Shown: positions 7,960 to 19,900 of the stretch, one piece after another
Layout of the letters: the number at the start of each line of letters is the position of its first letter
Position numbering within the stretch: position 1 is the first letter of the stretch
Source of the DNA: QHVT01 sp036389275
GTDB taxonomy: Bacteria; Acidobacteriota; Thermoanaerobaculia; Gp7-AA8
Length of the DNA: 64,000 bases
NCBI GenBank assembly: GCA_036389275.1
Contig: DASVQE010000017.1
Span: forward strand, 12,807 to 76,806
Direction: 5' to 3'
Position numbers and translations under genes: made by a program
The notes under the pieces: generated by a model
What the model saw: only the letters and a program-made list of their open reading frames with translations
The model's database searches: none
Told to the model about the DNA's origin: nothing

Positions 7960-10667
7960 ATCCGGATTGTACGCGGGCGTTTGGTGAGAGTTTCGTCGCC
8001 GCGCGGCTGCATCAGCGTCTCCTCGAGATACGCCTCGAGCTCGTCCGCCGGCAGCGGTTTGCTGAAGAGATAGCCCTGCAGCAGATCGCACGCGTAGTGG
8101 CGCAGGAACGTGTACTGCTCCTCCGTCTCCACACCCTCGGCCACCACGCTCAGTTGCAGCGTGTGGGCGAGGTTGATCACGTACGACACGATCGCCGCCG
8201 CGGTCTCGTCCGAGGTCACCTCGCGCAGGAACTCCTTGTCGATCTTCACCGTGGTGATCGGGAAGTGCTTGAGGTAGATCAGCGACGACTGCCCGGTTCC
8301 GAAGTCGTCGACGGCGATGCTCACGCCCATGTCGCGCAGCTCGCGCAGCAGCTTCATCGTCGACTCGAAGTTCTGCATGGCCGCGCTCTCGGTGATCTCG
8401 AGCTGCAGCAGCTCCGGCGCGATGCCGTTCGTCTCCAGCGCCGCGCGCACGGTGTCGACCAGCTCGTGCTGCTGGAGCTGCACGGCGGAGATGTTCACGG
8501 CCATGTGCAGCCCGGTGATGCCGCGGTCCTGCCAGGCCCGGAGCTGCTTGCAGGCGGTGTGCAGCGCCCATTCGCCGATGGCCACGATCATCCCGGTCTC
8601 TTCGGCCAGCGGGATGAACTCCGACGGCGCGATGAGGCCGCGCTGCGGATCGCGCCAGCGCAGCAGCGCCTCGACCGAGACGATGCGGCGGCGCGCGCGG
8701 TCGTAGATCGGCTGATACCAGAGCTCGAGCTGATCGCGCTCGATGGCGTGATGCAGATGCTGCTCGAGCGCGAGCCGCCGCACGTAGCGCTCGTTCATGC
8801 TGGCGGTGAAGAGCTGCGCCTGATTGCGGCCGAGCTCCTTGGCGCGGTACATCGCCGCGTCGGCGCACTTGAGCAGCGACTCCGCATCTTCGCCGTCGGC
8901 CGGATAGCAACTGATGCCGATGCTCGCGGTGACGAAGAGGTCGTGACCCTGCACGCGGAACGGGCGGGCCAGCTCGTTGAGCATCTTGCGCGCGACGCCG
9001 GCCACGGCCTCGGTGTTGATCACTTCCGGCAGGAGGATGCTGAACTCGTCGCCGCCGATGCGCGAGACCGTGTCGGATGCACGCAGCGCGTTCTGCAGAC
9101 GGTCGGCGACGTCGGCGAGCAGCGCGTCGCCGAACGAGTGGCCGAGGGCGTCGTTGACCAGCTTGAAGTGATCGAGATCGAGATACATCACCGCCACGCC
9201 GACGCGGTTGCGCCGCGCGTGCTGCAGACTGTTGACCAGGCGGTCGCGGAAGAGGAGGCGGTTCGGAAGGCCGGTCAGCGAGTCGTAGTAGGCGCGGTAC
9301 TCGAGCTGCTTTTCCGTCTCCTTCCGCTGCGAGACGTCGCGATAGTTGAGCACGATCGCGCCGACGCTCGGCTCGTGCAGCAGGTTCTGGCTGAAGCCTT
9401 CCAGCCAGATCCAGCTCCCGTTCTTGTGCTGGAAGCGGAGCTCGCCGTGCGCCTCGTGATTCGGCATGGCCAGCACGCCCTGCAGCATCGAGCGCGTGCC
9501 GTCGAGATCGCGCGGATGCACGAAGTCGAGCAGCGACTTGCCGGTCAGCTCTTCCTCATCCCAGCCGATCAGATGCTGCGTCGATGAGCCGGCGAACGAG
9601 AAGCGCAGCTCCTCGTCGATCAGCGCCACGCCGCTCCAGCTCTTCTCGACGATGGTGCGGAAGCGCTTCTCGCGCTGCTCGAGTTGCTCCAGCGCTTCCT
9701 TCCGCTCGGAGATGTCGCGGATGAAGGCGGTGAAGGTGAGGTCTTCGCGCGTGCCGGCCGGCGCGATGGTGATCTCCGCGGCGAACGTCTCACCGCCGGC
9801 GCGGTAGGCGGCGATCTCGAAGCGGCGGCGCAGCAGGTGCGTGCGGCGTCCTTCGGAATGGCGGCGCACCAGCGCGCGCAGCGCGTTCGCCAGGCGCTCG
9901 CCGATGATCGACGCCGGCAGCGGCAGGCCGATCACTTCGCGCGCGGCGAGGCCGAACGTCGCCTCCGCCTGGCGGTTCCACTCGACCACGTGCAGCGTGC
10001 GGTCGATGGTGATCACCGCGTCGAGCGTCGTGGCGATGAGCTGCCGCAGCCGCGACTCCGACTTGCGCAGCGCCTGCTCCGTGCGCGCGCGCGTGATCGC
10101 TTCGCCGACGATGTTCGCCGTCGCGCGCAGAAAGCCGAGCTCGTAGTCGGCGAAGCGGCGCTCGTCGTTGGAGTAGGCGAGGATCACTCCGAACGGCCCG
10201 TACTGCGTGCGGATCACGACGCCGGCGCCGGAGCGCACGCCGTGCTCTTCACGAAGGTGCGTGGCCTTGAAGCGGGTCTCGTCGTGCTCGTCATCGATGT
10301 CGAAGGTGAACGGCGCCTCGGCCAGCAGCGTGACCATGCCGATCGAGTCGTCCTCGTCGGCGTCGAGCTCGCAGCGGGCGAAGGTCTCGTTTGCACCGAG
10401 GGCGGCGCGGACGAGCATCCGCCCGCCGGGCGTGATCTCGAGGGCGCGGCAGTGGGAGACCTGCAGGGTCATCTCCACGAGCGCGCACGCCTGGCCGAGG
10501 AGGATGAAGGGATCGACGCCGGTGAGCGCCGCCTGGCCGAGCTCGGCGATGGCCGTCTCCTGCCGGTCGCGCGCCTCCAGCTCCGCGCGCAACGCGGCAA
10601 GCTCCGCCTCCCGCGGATCGCGTGCTTCGCTTCCGCGGACGAGGTGAATCGGAGAAGGATCAGCCAT
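7956..10667 (-). CDS. GAF-PAS-PAS-GGDEF-EAL cyclic-di-GMP turnover protein
   Basis: This 903-residue soluble protein has a short coiled coil (about 18-40), a GAF-like sensor domain (about 45-195), two PAS domains (about 205-330 and 335-455), a GGDEF domain and an EAL domain. GGDEF is intact at 538-542, and RASD five residues before it forms a product-binding inhibitory I-site. The EAL motif is intact at 666-668 and DDFGTG follows near 787, so both diguanylate cyclase and phosphodiesterase activity are possible; the direction of net activity cannot be predicted. No membrane segment is present, so sensing is cytoplasmic. It is the first gene of a two-gene unit with the membrane protein at 6931-7959, and is divergent from the giant surface protein gene, which makes control of that gene by this signal an attractive but untested idea. 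Confidence 0.93.
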   Translation of the reverse strand: MADPSPIHLVRGSEARDPREAELAALRAELEARDRQETAIAELGQAALTGVDPFILLGQACALVEMTLQVSHCRALEITPGGRMLVRAALGANETFARCELDADEDDSIGMVTLLAEAPFTFDIDDEHDETRFKATHLREEHGVRSGAGVVIRTQYGPFGVILAYSNDERRFADYELGFLRATANIVGEAITRARTEQALRKSESRLRQLIATTLDAVITIDRTLHVVEWNRQAEATFGLAAREVIGLPLPASIIGERLANALRALVRRHSEGRRTHLLRRRFEIAAYRAGGETFAAEITIAPAGTREDLTFTAFIRDISERKEALEQLEQREKRFRTIVEKSWSGVALIDEELRFSFAGSSTQHLIGWDEEELTGKSLLDFVHPRDLDGTRSMLQGVLAMPNHEAHGELRFQHKNGSWIWLEGFSQNLLHEPSVGAIVLNYRDVSQRKETEKQLEYRAYYDSLTGLPNRLLFRDRLVNSLQHARRNRVGVAVMYLDLDHFKLVNDALGHSFGDALLADVADRLQNALRASDTVSRIGGDEFSILLPEVINTEAVAGVARKMLNELARPFRVQGHDLFVTASIGISCYPADGEDAESLLKCADAAMYRAKELGRNQAQLFTASMNERYVRRLALEQHLHHAIERDQLELWYQPIYDRARRRIVSVEALLRWRDPQRGLIAPSEFIPLAEETGMIVAIGEWALHTACKQLRAWQDRGITGLHMAVNISAVQLQQHELVDTVRAALETNGIAPELLQLEITESAAMQNFESTMKLLRELRDMGVSIAVDDFGTGQSSLIYLKHFPITTVKIDKEFLREVTSDETAAAIVSYVINLAHTLQLSVVAEGVETEEQYTFLRHYACDLLQGYLFSKPLPADELEAYLEETLMQPRGDETLTKRPRTIRM

Positions 10668-10769
10668 TTATAGACGGAACGACGGCAGAAAGTATAACAG
10701 GTCCCGGGGGTGATGTGCAGCAGTCGGGCCTGATTTGCCGGGTGGGCAGTAGGAAGTTCCTCGGAAGAT

Positions 10770-10809
10770 CCCGACACTGACATTTTTATTGTCGAGTACG
10801 GATGTCGGG
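10770..10809. promoter_or_regulatory. Inverted repeat CCCGACA...TGTCGGG in the divergent upstream region of the giant surface gene
   Basis: Within the 243-base gap between the cyclic-di-GMP gene and the first giant gene there is a perfect 7-base inverted repeat separated by 26 bases, CCCGACA at 10770-10776 and TGTCGGG at 10803-10809. The spacer is A/T-rich for this genome (TGACATTTTTATTGTCG). It could be an operator or part of a divergent promoter; a weak TGTTAC at 10839-10844 lies downstream. The rest of the gap shows nothing else I can name. Confidence 0.35.
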
Positions 10810-10910
10810 AAAAATTGCAATGCGGAAGTCCCCCGGACTGTTACACTCGCCCGGTCCAGATCGTCTGTTTCACCCAACGTCCGAAGTCCGTCGTGCCGAA
10901 GGGGCTGTCG

Positions 10911-13900
10911 ATGAAGGTATTGCGCTGCAGATTTCTGACTTATATCATTCTTGCATTCATTACGGCTTCCGCACAGGCGGCAACGCTCGATTACCGGGTC
11001 CTCATCGACTCCGATAACGACGTCGCCAGCGGCTGCGTCGTGAACGGGATGGCCGGCGTCGACCAGATCTTCGTCACGCGGGTGAGCACCACCGATACGA
11101 CGGCCGCGGTGACCGGAACGTTCCGGCAGGTCTGCAGCGCCGGCGCGCTCGGCCCGGTGACCGACGTCGTCACCAGCGGCTGGCCGGTCGGCTACATCCC
11201 GGCGGCCGGAGCGATGCTCCTCGAGACGCGCCTGCCGTACTCCGCGCTCGGATCGACCGCTCCCCACAACCTCCGCCTCGGCTTCGTCGGCAACCAGGGT
11301 GCGGCCTCGCACGTCGCCCTGCGTAAGGCCGACGGCTCGAACATCCTCTTCCCGGCCACCGTCTCCCGCCGCCGCACCGTCGGCAGCGGCGGCGCCGCGC
11401 GCGTGATCACGCTTGACGGCGCCGGCAGCGACTGGAACGCCATCGAGCCTCTGGTCGACGGCATCGCCGCCTCCGGCACGCCGGCCATGCGCATGTTGAA
11501 GATCTACGGCTTCGCCAGCCCGGGCGAGGGCCAGCTCTACTTCCGCTTCGACGCCAACGTCTCCACCACCACGCCCTTTGCCAGCGACGACATCTTCGCG
11601 CGCACGGTCGGCTCCGCGCTGAACGTCCCGGCGCCGGGCGTGCTCTCCAACGACGGCGACCCGAACGGCCTGCCGCTCACCGCCACGCCGGTCTCCGCGC
11701 CGGAGCATGGCGACGTCACGCTCAATCCCGACGGCAGCTTCACCTACTCGCCGTCGAATCCGCTGTCGACGCAGAGCGACAGCTTCCAGTACAAAGCCTC
11801 GAACGGCAGCAAGGACTCGAACGTCGCCAAGGTGACGATCAACGTCGCCACCGGCACGAACCACGCGCCGGTCGCCGCGAACGACACGGTCGCCGCGGTC
11901 GAGGACACGACCGCCAACGTCGCCGCGCCGGGCGTGCTGTCGAACGACACCGACGTCGACGGCGACGCGCTGAGCGCCGCGCTGCAGACGCCGCCCTCGC
12001 ACGGCACGGTGAGCCTCGCCGCGAACGGCGGCTTCACCTACACGCCGGCCGCGAACTACTTCGGACCCGACAGCTTCACCTACATCGTCAGCGATACGAA
12101 GGCGTCGTCGACGGCCACGGTCGCGATCACCGTCGCCAGCGTCAACGACGATCCGGAAGTGAAGGCGGCCACCTTCAGCGTCGATGAGAACAGCCCGGCC
12201 GGCACGCTGGTCGGCAAGGTGAAGGTCACCGACGTCGACACCGCCGACGCGCACACGTTCGCCATCCTCGGCGGCAACACGGGCGGCGCGTTCGCCATCA
12301 ATCCGTCCACCGGCGCGATCACCGTCGCCAACGGCACGGCCATCAACTTCGAGGTCACGCCGCAGTTCACGCTGAGCGTGCGCGCGACCGACAACGGCAC
12401 GCCGTCGCACTCCGACACGGCCGCGATCACCATCGACGTCAACGATCTCAACGACGCGCCGCTGGCGGTCAACGACGGCTACACGACGCCGGAAGACACG
12501 CCGCTGAACGTGGTGCTGCCGGGCGTCAAGGCCAACGACAGCGACGAAGACGCCGGCGCGGTGCTGAGCGTCGCGCAGCTCGCCGGTCCGTCGCACGGCA
12601 CGCTCGCCCTCGCGGCCAACGGCAGCTTCCTCTACACGCCGGCGCTCAACTACAACGGCCCCGACTCCTTCACCTACACGCTCACTGACGGCACGCTCTC
12701 GTCGGTCGGCACCGTCACCCTGAACGTCACGCCGGTCAACGATCCGCCGTCGTTCGCGAACCTCGGCAACGTTACCTCCGACGAAGACGCGCCGTACAGC
12801 GGCGCCTGGGCGAATACGCTCAGCGCCGGCCCGGCCGACGAAGCGTTGCAGACGCTCTCGTTCAACGTGACGGTGACGACCAACTCCGCGCTCTTCTCCG
12901 TTCCGCCGGCCATCGCGCCGGACGGCACGCTGACCTTCACGCCGACGGCCAACGCGGTCGGCGTCGCCAACGTCACGGCGGTGCTGGTCGACAACGGCGG
13001 CGGCGCGAACGCGTCCGCGCCGGTTCCTTTCACCATCACCATCAACGCCGTCAACGACAAGCCGACGTTCGCGAACGCCGGCGACGTGACGGTGCTCGAA
13101 GACAGCGGCAGCTACTCGTCGCCGTGGGCCAACACGATCCTGGCCGGCCCGGCCGACGAGTCGGCGCAGTCGGTCTCGTTCGCGGTCACGAACAACAGCA
13201 ACATGGCGCTCTTCGCCACGCAGCCGGCCATCTCGCCGGCCGGCGTGCTGACGTTCCTGCCGGCCGCCGACGCTTCCGGCCTGGCCGTGATCACGGTCGT
13301 CCTCACCGACACCGGCACGCCCGCGGCCTCGTCCGATCCGGTGCAGTTCACGATTCACATCACGCCGGTCAACGACGAGCCGTCGTTCACCAGCGGCGGC
13401 GACGTCACCGTCGATGAAGACAGCGGCGCCTACTCCGGCCCCTGGGCGAGCAACATCGCCAAGGGCGCGAACGAGTCGGCGCAGACGGTCTTCTTCACCG
13501 TCACCGGCAACAGCAAGGCCTCACTCTTCTCGACTCCGCCGGCGATTGCTCCCGACGGCACGCTGACGTTCACGCCGGCGCCCAACCAGAACGGCTCCTC
13601 GAACATCACCGTCGAGATGCACGACAACGGCGGCACGGACGACGGCGGCGACGACACCTCGACGCCGGTCACGTTCCAGATCACGCTCGCGCCGGTCAAC
13701 GACGCGCCGAGCTTCAACCTCCCGGCGTCCGCTCCGGCGGTCGACGAGGACAACGGCGCGGCGACGGCCTCCGGCTTCGCCACCGCCATCAGCGCCGGCC
13801 CGACCAGCGACGAGAGCGCGCAGACGCTCACGTTCAACCTCTCGCAGGTCTCGGCCGATCCGACCCTGACCTTCACCACGCCGCCGGCCATCGATCCGGC

Positions 13901-16900
13901 CACCGGCAATCTCACCTACACGCCGGCGCCGAATGCGTACGGCACCGCCACCTACAGCGTGACGCTGTCGGACAGCGGCTCGAACGTTTCGCCGAACAGC
14001 AACACCTCGGCCGCGAAGACGTTCACCATCACGGTCAATCCGATCAACGACGCGCCGAGCTTCTCGATCGGCGCCAACCCGGCCGCGAGCGACGAAGACG
14101 GCGGCCCGCAGACGGTCTCCGGGTTCGCCGGCTCGATCTCGCAGGGTCCGAACGAGAGCGGCCAGACGCTCACCTTCCAGGTCGTCAAGACCGCCGGCAC
14201 GCTGACGTTCACCACGCCGCCGGCCATCGACGCCTCCGGCAACCTGACCTATCAGGCCGCGCCCGACGCGAACGGCACCGCCACCTTCAACGTGACGCTG
14301 TCGGACAACGGCTCGAGCACGCTGCCAAACGTCAACGTCTCCGGCGCGCAGCCGTTCACCATCACCGTCAACGCCGTCAACGACGCGCCGACCTTCAACA
14401 TGAGCACCTCCACGTCGTCGGACGAAGACGCCGGCGCGCAGAGCGTTCCGAGCTTCGCCACGTCGATCCTGGCCGGACCGCCGGATGAGTCGGGCCAGTC
14501 GCTGACGTTCAACCTCAGCCAGACCGCCATCGATCCGACGCTGAGCTTCACCACGCCGCCGGCGATTGCCAGCAACGGAACTCTCACTTACCAGGCGGCG
14601 GCGAACTCCTACGGCACCGCCACCTTCGACGTGACGCTCTCCGACACCGGCTCGAACGTCTCGCCGAACAGCAACACCTCGGTAGTCAAGAGCTTTACCA
14701 TCACCATCAACGCCATCAACGACGCGCCCAGCTTCTCCATCGGCGGCAACCCGGCCGCATCGGATGAAGACGGCGGCGCGCAGACGGTGAGCGGCTTCGC
14801 CGGCTCGATCTCGCAGGGTGCGGGCGAGAGCGGGCAGACCCTGACCTTCAATCTCACGCCGACCGGCACCACCGGCACGCTGTCGTTCTCCGCCGGCCCG
14901 GCCATCGACGCCTCCGGCAACCTGACCTACACCGCCACCGGCGACACCAACGGCACCGCCACCTTCAGCGTCACGCTGTCCGACAACGGCTCGAACACCT
15001 CGCCGAACAGCAACGTCTCCGGCGCCGTGTCGTTCACCATCACCGTCAATCCGGTCAACGACGCGCCGACCTTCTCGATGCCGGCCAGCGCTTCGTCCGA
15101 CGAAGATCTCGGCGCGGTGACGACCTCCTCCTTCGCCACGTCCATCCTGGCCGGCCCGAGCGACGAGTCGGCGCAGACGCTGACCTTCAACCTCGCCCAG
15201 ACGTCCATCGCCTCGACGCTCAGCTTCACCAGCGCGCCGGCCATCGCCAGCGACGGCACGCTCACGTACGAGGCGGCCGCGAACGCCTACGGCAGCGCCA
15301 CCTACGACGTCACGCTCACCGACACCGGCTCGAACGTCCCGCCGAACAGCAACACGTCGGTAGTCAAGACGTTGACCATCACCATCAACCCGCTCAACGA
15401 CGCGCCGAGCTTCACGCTCGCCGGCAACCCGGCCGCCAGCGACGAAGACGGCGGCCCGCAGTCGGTCAGCTCCTTCGCCGGCTCGATCTCGCAGGGAACG
15501 GGGGAGACCGGGCAGACCCTCACCTTCAACGTCGCCGCCGCCGGCACCACCGGCACGCTGGCCTTCACCACGGCGCCGGCCATCGATCCGGCCACCGGCG
15601 CTCTGACGTACGAGGCCGCGCCCGACACGAACGGCACCGCCACCTTCAACGTGACGCTCTCCGACAACGGCGCCACCGGCGGCTCGAACAGCAACACCTC
15701 GGCGCCGCAATCGTTCACCATCACCGTCAACCCCATCAACGACGCGCCGACCTTCAACCTCAGCACCAGCAGCACCGCCGTCGAAGACAGCGGCGCCAAG
15801 AGCGTCTCCAACTTCGCCACGGGCATGCTGGCCGGTCCGCCGGACGAGTCGTCGCAGACGCTGACCTTCAACCTCAGCCAGACCGCCATCGACTCGACGC
15901 TCTCGTTCTCCGCCGGCCCGGCCATCGCCGCCGACGGCACGCTCACGTACACGCCGGCCGCGAACGCCTACGGCACCGCCACGTTCGACGTGACGCTGTC
16001 GGACACCGGCTCGAACACTTCGCCGAACAGCAACACCTCGGTAGTCAAGAGCTTTACCATCTCCGTGACCGGCATCAACGACGCGCCGAGCTTCACGCTC
16101 GCCGGCAATCCGGCGGCCAGCGATGAAGACGCCGGCCCGCAGTCGGTGAGCAACTTCGCCGGCTCGATCTCGCAGGGAACGGGGGAGAGCGGCCAGACCC
16201 TGACCTTCAACGTCGCCCAGACCGGCGGCACACTGACGTTCCTCACCGCGCCGGCCATCGACCCGGCCACCGGGAACCTCACGTACCAGGCCGCGGCCAA
16301 CGCGAACGGCACCGCCAGCTTCAACGTCACGCTCTCGGACGACGGCTCGAACGTCTCGCCGAACAGCAACGTCTCCGGCGCGCAGTCGTTCACCATCACC
16401 GTCAACGCAGTCAACGACGCGCCGAGCTTCAACCTGCCGTCGGCGACCACCAGCTCGACCGAGGATGGCGGCGCGCAGAGCGTGACGAACTTCCTCACGG
16501 GCATCAGCGCCGGCCCGTCCGACGAGTCGTCGCAGACGCTGACCGTCAACGTCAGCGTCACCTCGGCCGATCCGACGCTCACCTTCACGAGCGCGCCGGC
16601 CATCGGCACGAACGGCACGCTGACCTACCAGGCCGCGGCGAACGCGTACGGCACCGCCAACGTCAGCGTGACCGTCTCCGACACCGGCTCCAACGTCTCG
16701 CCGAACAGCAACATCTCCGCCGCGCAGACCTTCACCATCACCGTCGACCCGGTCAACGACGCGCCCAGCTTCAACACCGTGACGATCGGATCGCTGGCGA
16801 ACGAAGACGTCGGTCCCATCGACATCGCCTACGCCACCGCCATCTCGTCCGGACCGAACGAAAGCGGCCAGACGCTCACGTTCAACGTTGCGCAGACCGG

Positions 16901-19900
16901 TTCCACCGGCACGCTCGCCTTCTCGTCCGCGCCGGCCGTCAACGCCGCCACCGGCCATCTCACGTACACCGCCGCCGCGAACACCAACGGCTCGGCGACC
17001 TTCAGCATCACGCTCTCCGACGACGGCTCGAACAGCGTTCCGAACAGCAACACCTCGGCCGCACACACGTTCACGATCACGTTGCAGCCGGTCAACGACG
17101 TGCCGAGCTTCACCATCGCCTCCGATCCGCCGTTCGCGGTCGAAGGCGCCGGGGCGCAGTCGGTCTCCAGCTTCGCTACGGCCATCAGCGCCGGCGGCGG
17201 CAGCGACGAGTCGTCGCAGTCGCTGACCTTCACCGTCACGCCCACCGGCTCGACCGGGACGCTCACCTTCAGCGCCGCGCCGTCCATCGCCAGCGACGGC
17301 ACGCTCACCTACACGCCGACCGCCGGCACGAACGGCACCGCCTCTTTCAGCGTCACGCTCAAGGACGGCGGCGGCACCGCCGACGGCGGCGTCGATACCA
17401 CCGCGGCGCAGAACTTCACCATCGCCATCGAGCGCGGTCCTTCGGTCACCTCGTCCAACCCGGGCGCGGGATCGACCGTGCCGCGCTCGCAGGACCTCAC
17501 CTTCAACTTCGACGAGACCGTCACCGTCGAGAGCGACGCGTTCTCGATCACCTGCAACGCCGATACGACGCTGCTGCCGTACGCCGTCACCACGGCCACG
17601 GGCGTGGCCATCGTCGTCAACCCCACCTCCGATCTGCCGGCCGGCTCCTGCACCGTCGTTCTCGACAAGAACAAAGTGCACGACGCCGACACGTTCGATC
17701 CGCCGGACGGTCTCAGCGTCGACTACAGCGTCACGTTCAACACGAACACGCCGCCGGTGGCCGATGACGACACCGACAGCGCGCGCGGCAACGTGACCCT
17801 CGTGGCCACGGCGGCCGAGGGCGTGCTGGTTGGGGACACGGACGCGGATGGACATTCGCTCACCGTTGCATCGGCGGGCTCGCCCGCAGTCGCCGTCGAC
17901 GGCACCGCCGCCGCGACGACCACCAAGGGCGGCTCGATCGTCTTCAGCACGAACGGCGCGTACACGTACAATCCGCCGGCCGGCCTGCAGAACACGACCG
18001 ACACCGTCGACTACGTCGTGAGCGACGGCTTCGGCGGCACCGACACCGGCACGCTCACCATCGCCCTCGGCTCGCGCTACGTCTTCGTCGACGCCAGCAA
18101 CGCCTCGAACGGCACCGGCACGCAGGCCAATCCGTTCAAGACCCTGGCGCTCAAGGATGCCTCCGCGAACGTCGCCGCGAACGACATCGTCATCGTCAAG
18201 AGCGGCACCTACACCACCGGCACCACGCTCAAGAGCGGCGAGCAGTTGATCGGCCAGGGCATCAGCTCGACCATCACCGCCACGCAGGGCACGCGCACCT
18301 TCACCATCCTCACGCCGGGCGCCGCTCCGGTGATCAACCCGACCAGCAGCGACGCGATCACGCTCAGCAGCGGCAACACCGTTCGCGGCTTCGACATCAG
18401 GACCACCACCAGCGGACGCGGCGTGGTCGGCAACGCCTTCGGCGCGCTGACGCTCAACGAGTCGTCCGTCGCCACCAACGGCGGCGCGGCGCTCGACCTC
18501 ACCAACGGCGCGGCCACGATCACGCTGACCACCACGTCGTCCACCGGCAGCTCGGCGCAGGGCGTGAACCTCGACACCGTCACCGGCACCGTGACCCTCG
18601 GCAACGGCGCCATCGCGTCGCCGGCCGGCATCGGCTTCCGCGTCAACGGCGGCACCGCCGCGATCACCTACGGCGGCAACATCACCGGCAGCGGCAGCAC
18701 CGCGGTGACCATCGCCTCGCACACGACCGGCAACATCACCTTGTCGGGCACGATCACCGGCTCGGCCAACGGCGGCATCGCCGTGACCGGCAAGACCAGC
18801 GGCATCGTCGCCTTCAGCGGCGCGCAGTCGCTGAGCACCGGCGCCAACCCCGGCGTGACCCTGACCGGCAACACCGGCGGCACGATCGCCTTCAGCGGCA
18901 CCGGCCTGGCCATCACCACCACCACCGGCGCGGCCTTCACCGCCAACACCGGCGGCACGGTGTCGGTCACCGGCACCAACAACACCATCACCGTCAGCCT
19001 CGGCGGCTCCGGCCTGACGCTCAACGGCGTCACCGTCGCCACCGGCGCGAACGTCACCTTCAACAACATCAGCACGAACGCGGCGAGCACCACCGGCGTC
19101 TCGCTCACTTCACTCGGCGGCAGCGGCAGCGTCCTCGTGAACGGCGGCACCATCAGCTCGGTGACGGGCCTTTCGATGACCACCATGGGCACGGTCGGCA
19201 CGTCGCTGTCGAACGTCACCTTCAGCGGCGGCACGACCGCGATCACCGGCACGAACTTCGGCACCCTCACCGTGTCGGCCGTTTCGGTCAGCGCCGCCAA
19301 CCAGTTCCTCAATCTCAACACCGGCACGATCAGCGGCACCTTCTCGAACGTGAACGGCACCTCGAACGGCGGCAGCCCAGGCGTCACGCTGACCAGCGTC
19401 GACGGCAGCGCCACGATCTCGGCAGGCACGCTCACCAAGGGCGGCTCGCCGCAGAACCTGGTGGACATCAGCGGCGGCTCGGTCAGCCTGACCTGGCAGG
19501 GCAACCTCACCCAGGGACAGAACGGCGCGCTGCTCAACGTCACCAACGGCCACAGCGGCACGCTGGCCTTCAGCGGCACGCTGCAGGCGACCAACGGCAC
19601 GGGCCTCGTCTTCAACAACGCCGACGGCACCTACAACTTCACCGGCACCACGACCATCAATGGCGGCAGCGCGAACATCGCCATCAGCAACGACTCGGCC
19701 GGCACGTTCAACTTCAACGCGAACACCTCCGTCACCGGCACCGCCACCGCCATTCCGTTCAGCTTCGCCTCGAGCAGCGGCAACGTGACGTACAGCGGCT
19801 CGCTGACGCAGGCCGCCGCGAACCGCCTCGTGTCGATCTCGGTCCAGACCGCCGGCGCGATCACCTTCAACAACGCCACACCGAAGACGCTGGCCGGCAA

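Noticed and set aside
10815..10910. Upstream extension of giant protein 1 from the ATG at 10815
   Set aside because: It would put 32 polar residues in front of an obvious signal peptide and lacks a ribosome site; the ATG at 10911 has AAGGGG and starts right at the signal.
12700..17450. CRISPR or non-coding satellite as explanation for the tandem repeats
   Set aside because: Units are about 330 bases (680 for pairs), stay in frame and encode Ig-like modules; no short regular repeats with unique spacers are present.
13521..18722. A 1733-codon minus-strand frame (and neighbours at 10668-13358 and 19110-21989) opposite giant gene 1
   Set aside because: Same shadow effect; composition is unlike any protein here, while the plus frame has a signal peptide and clear module structure.
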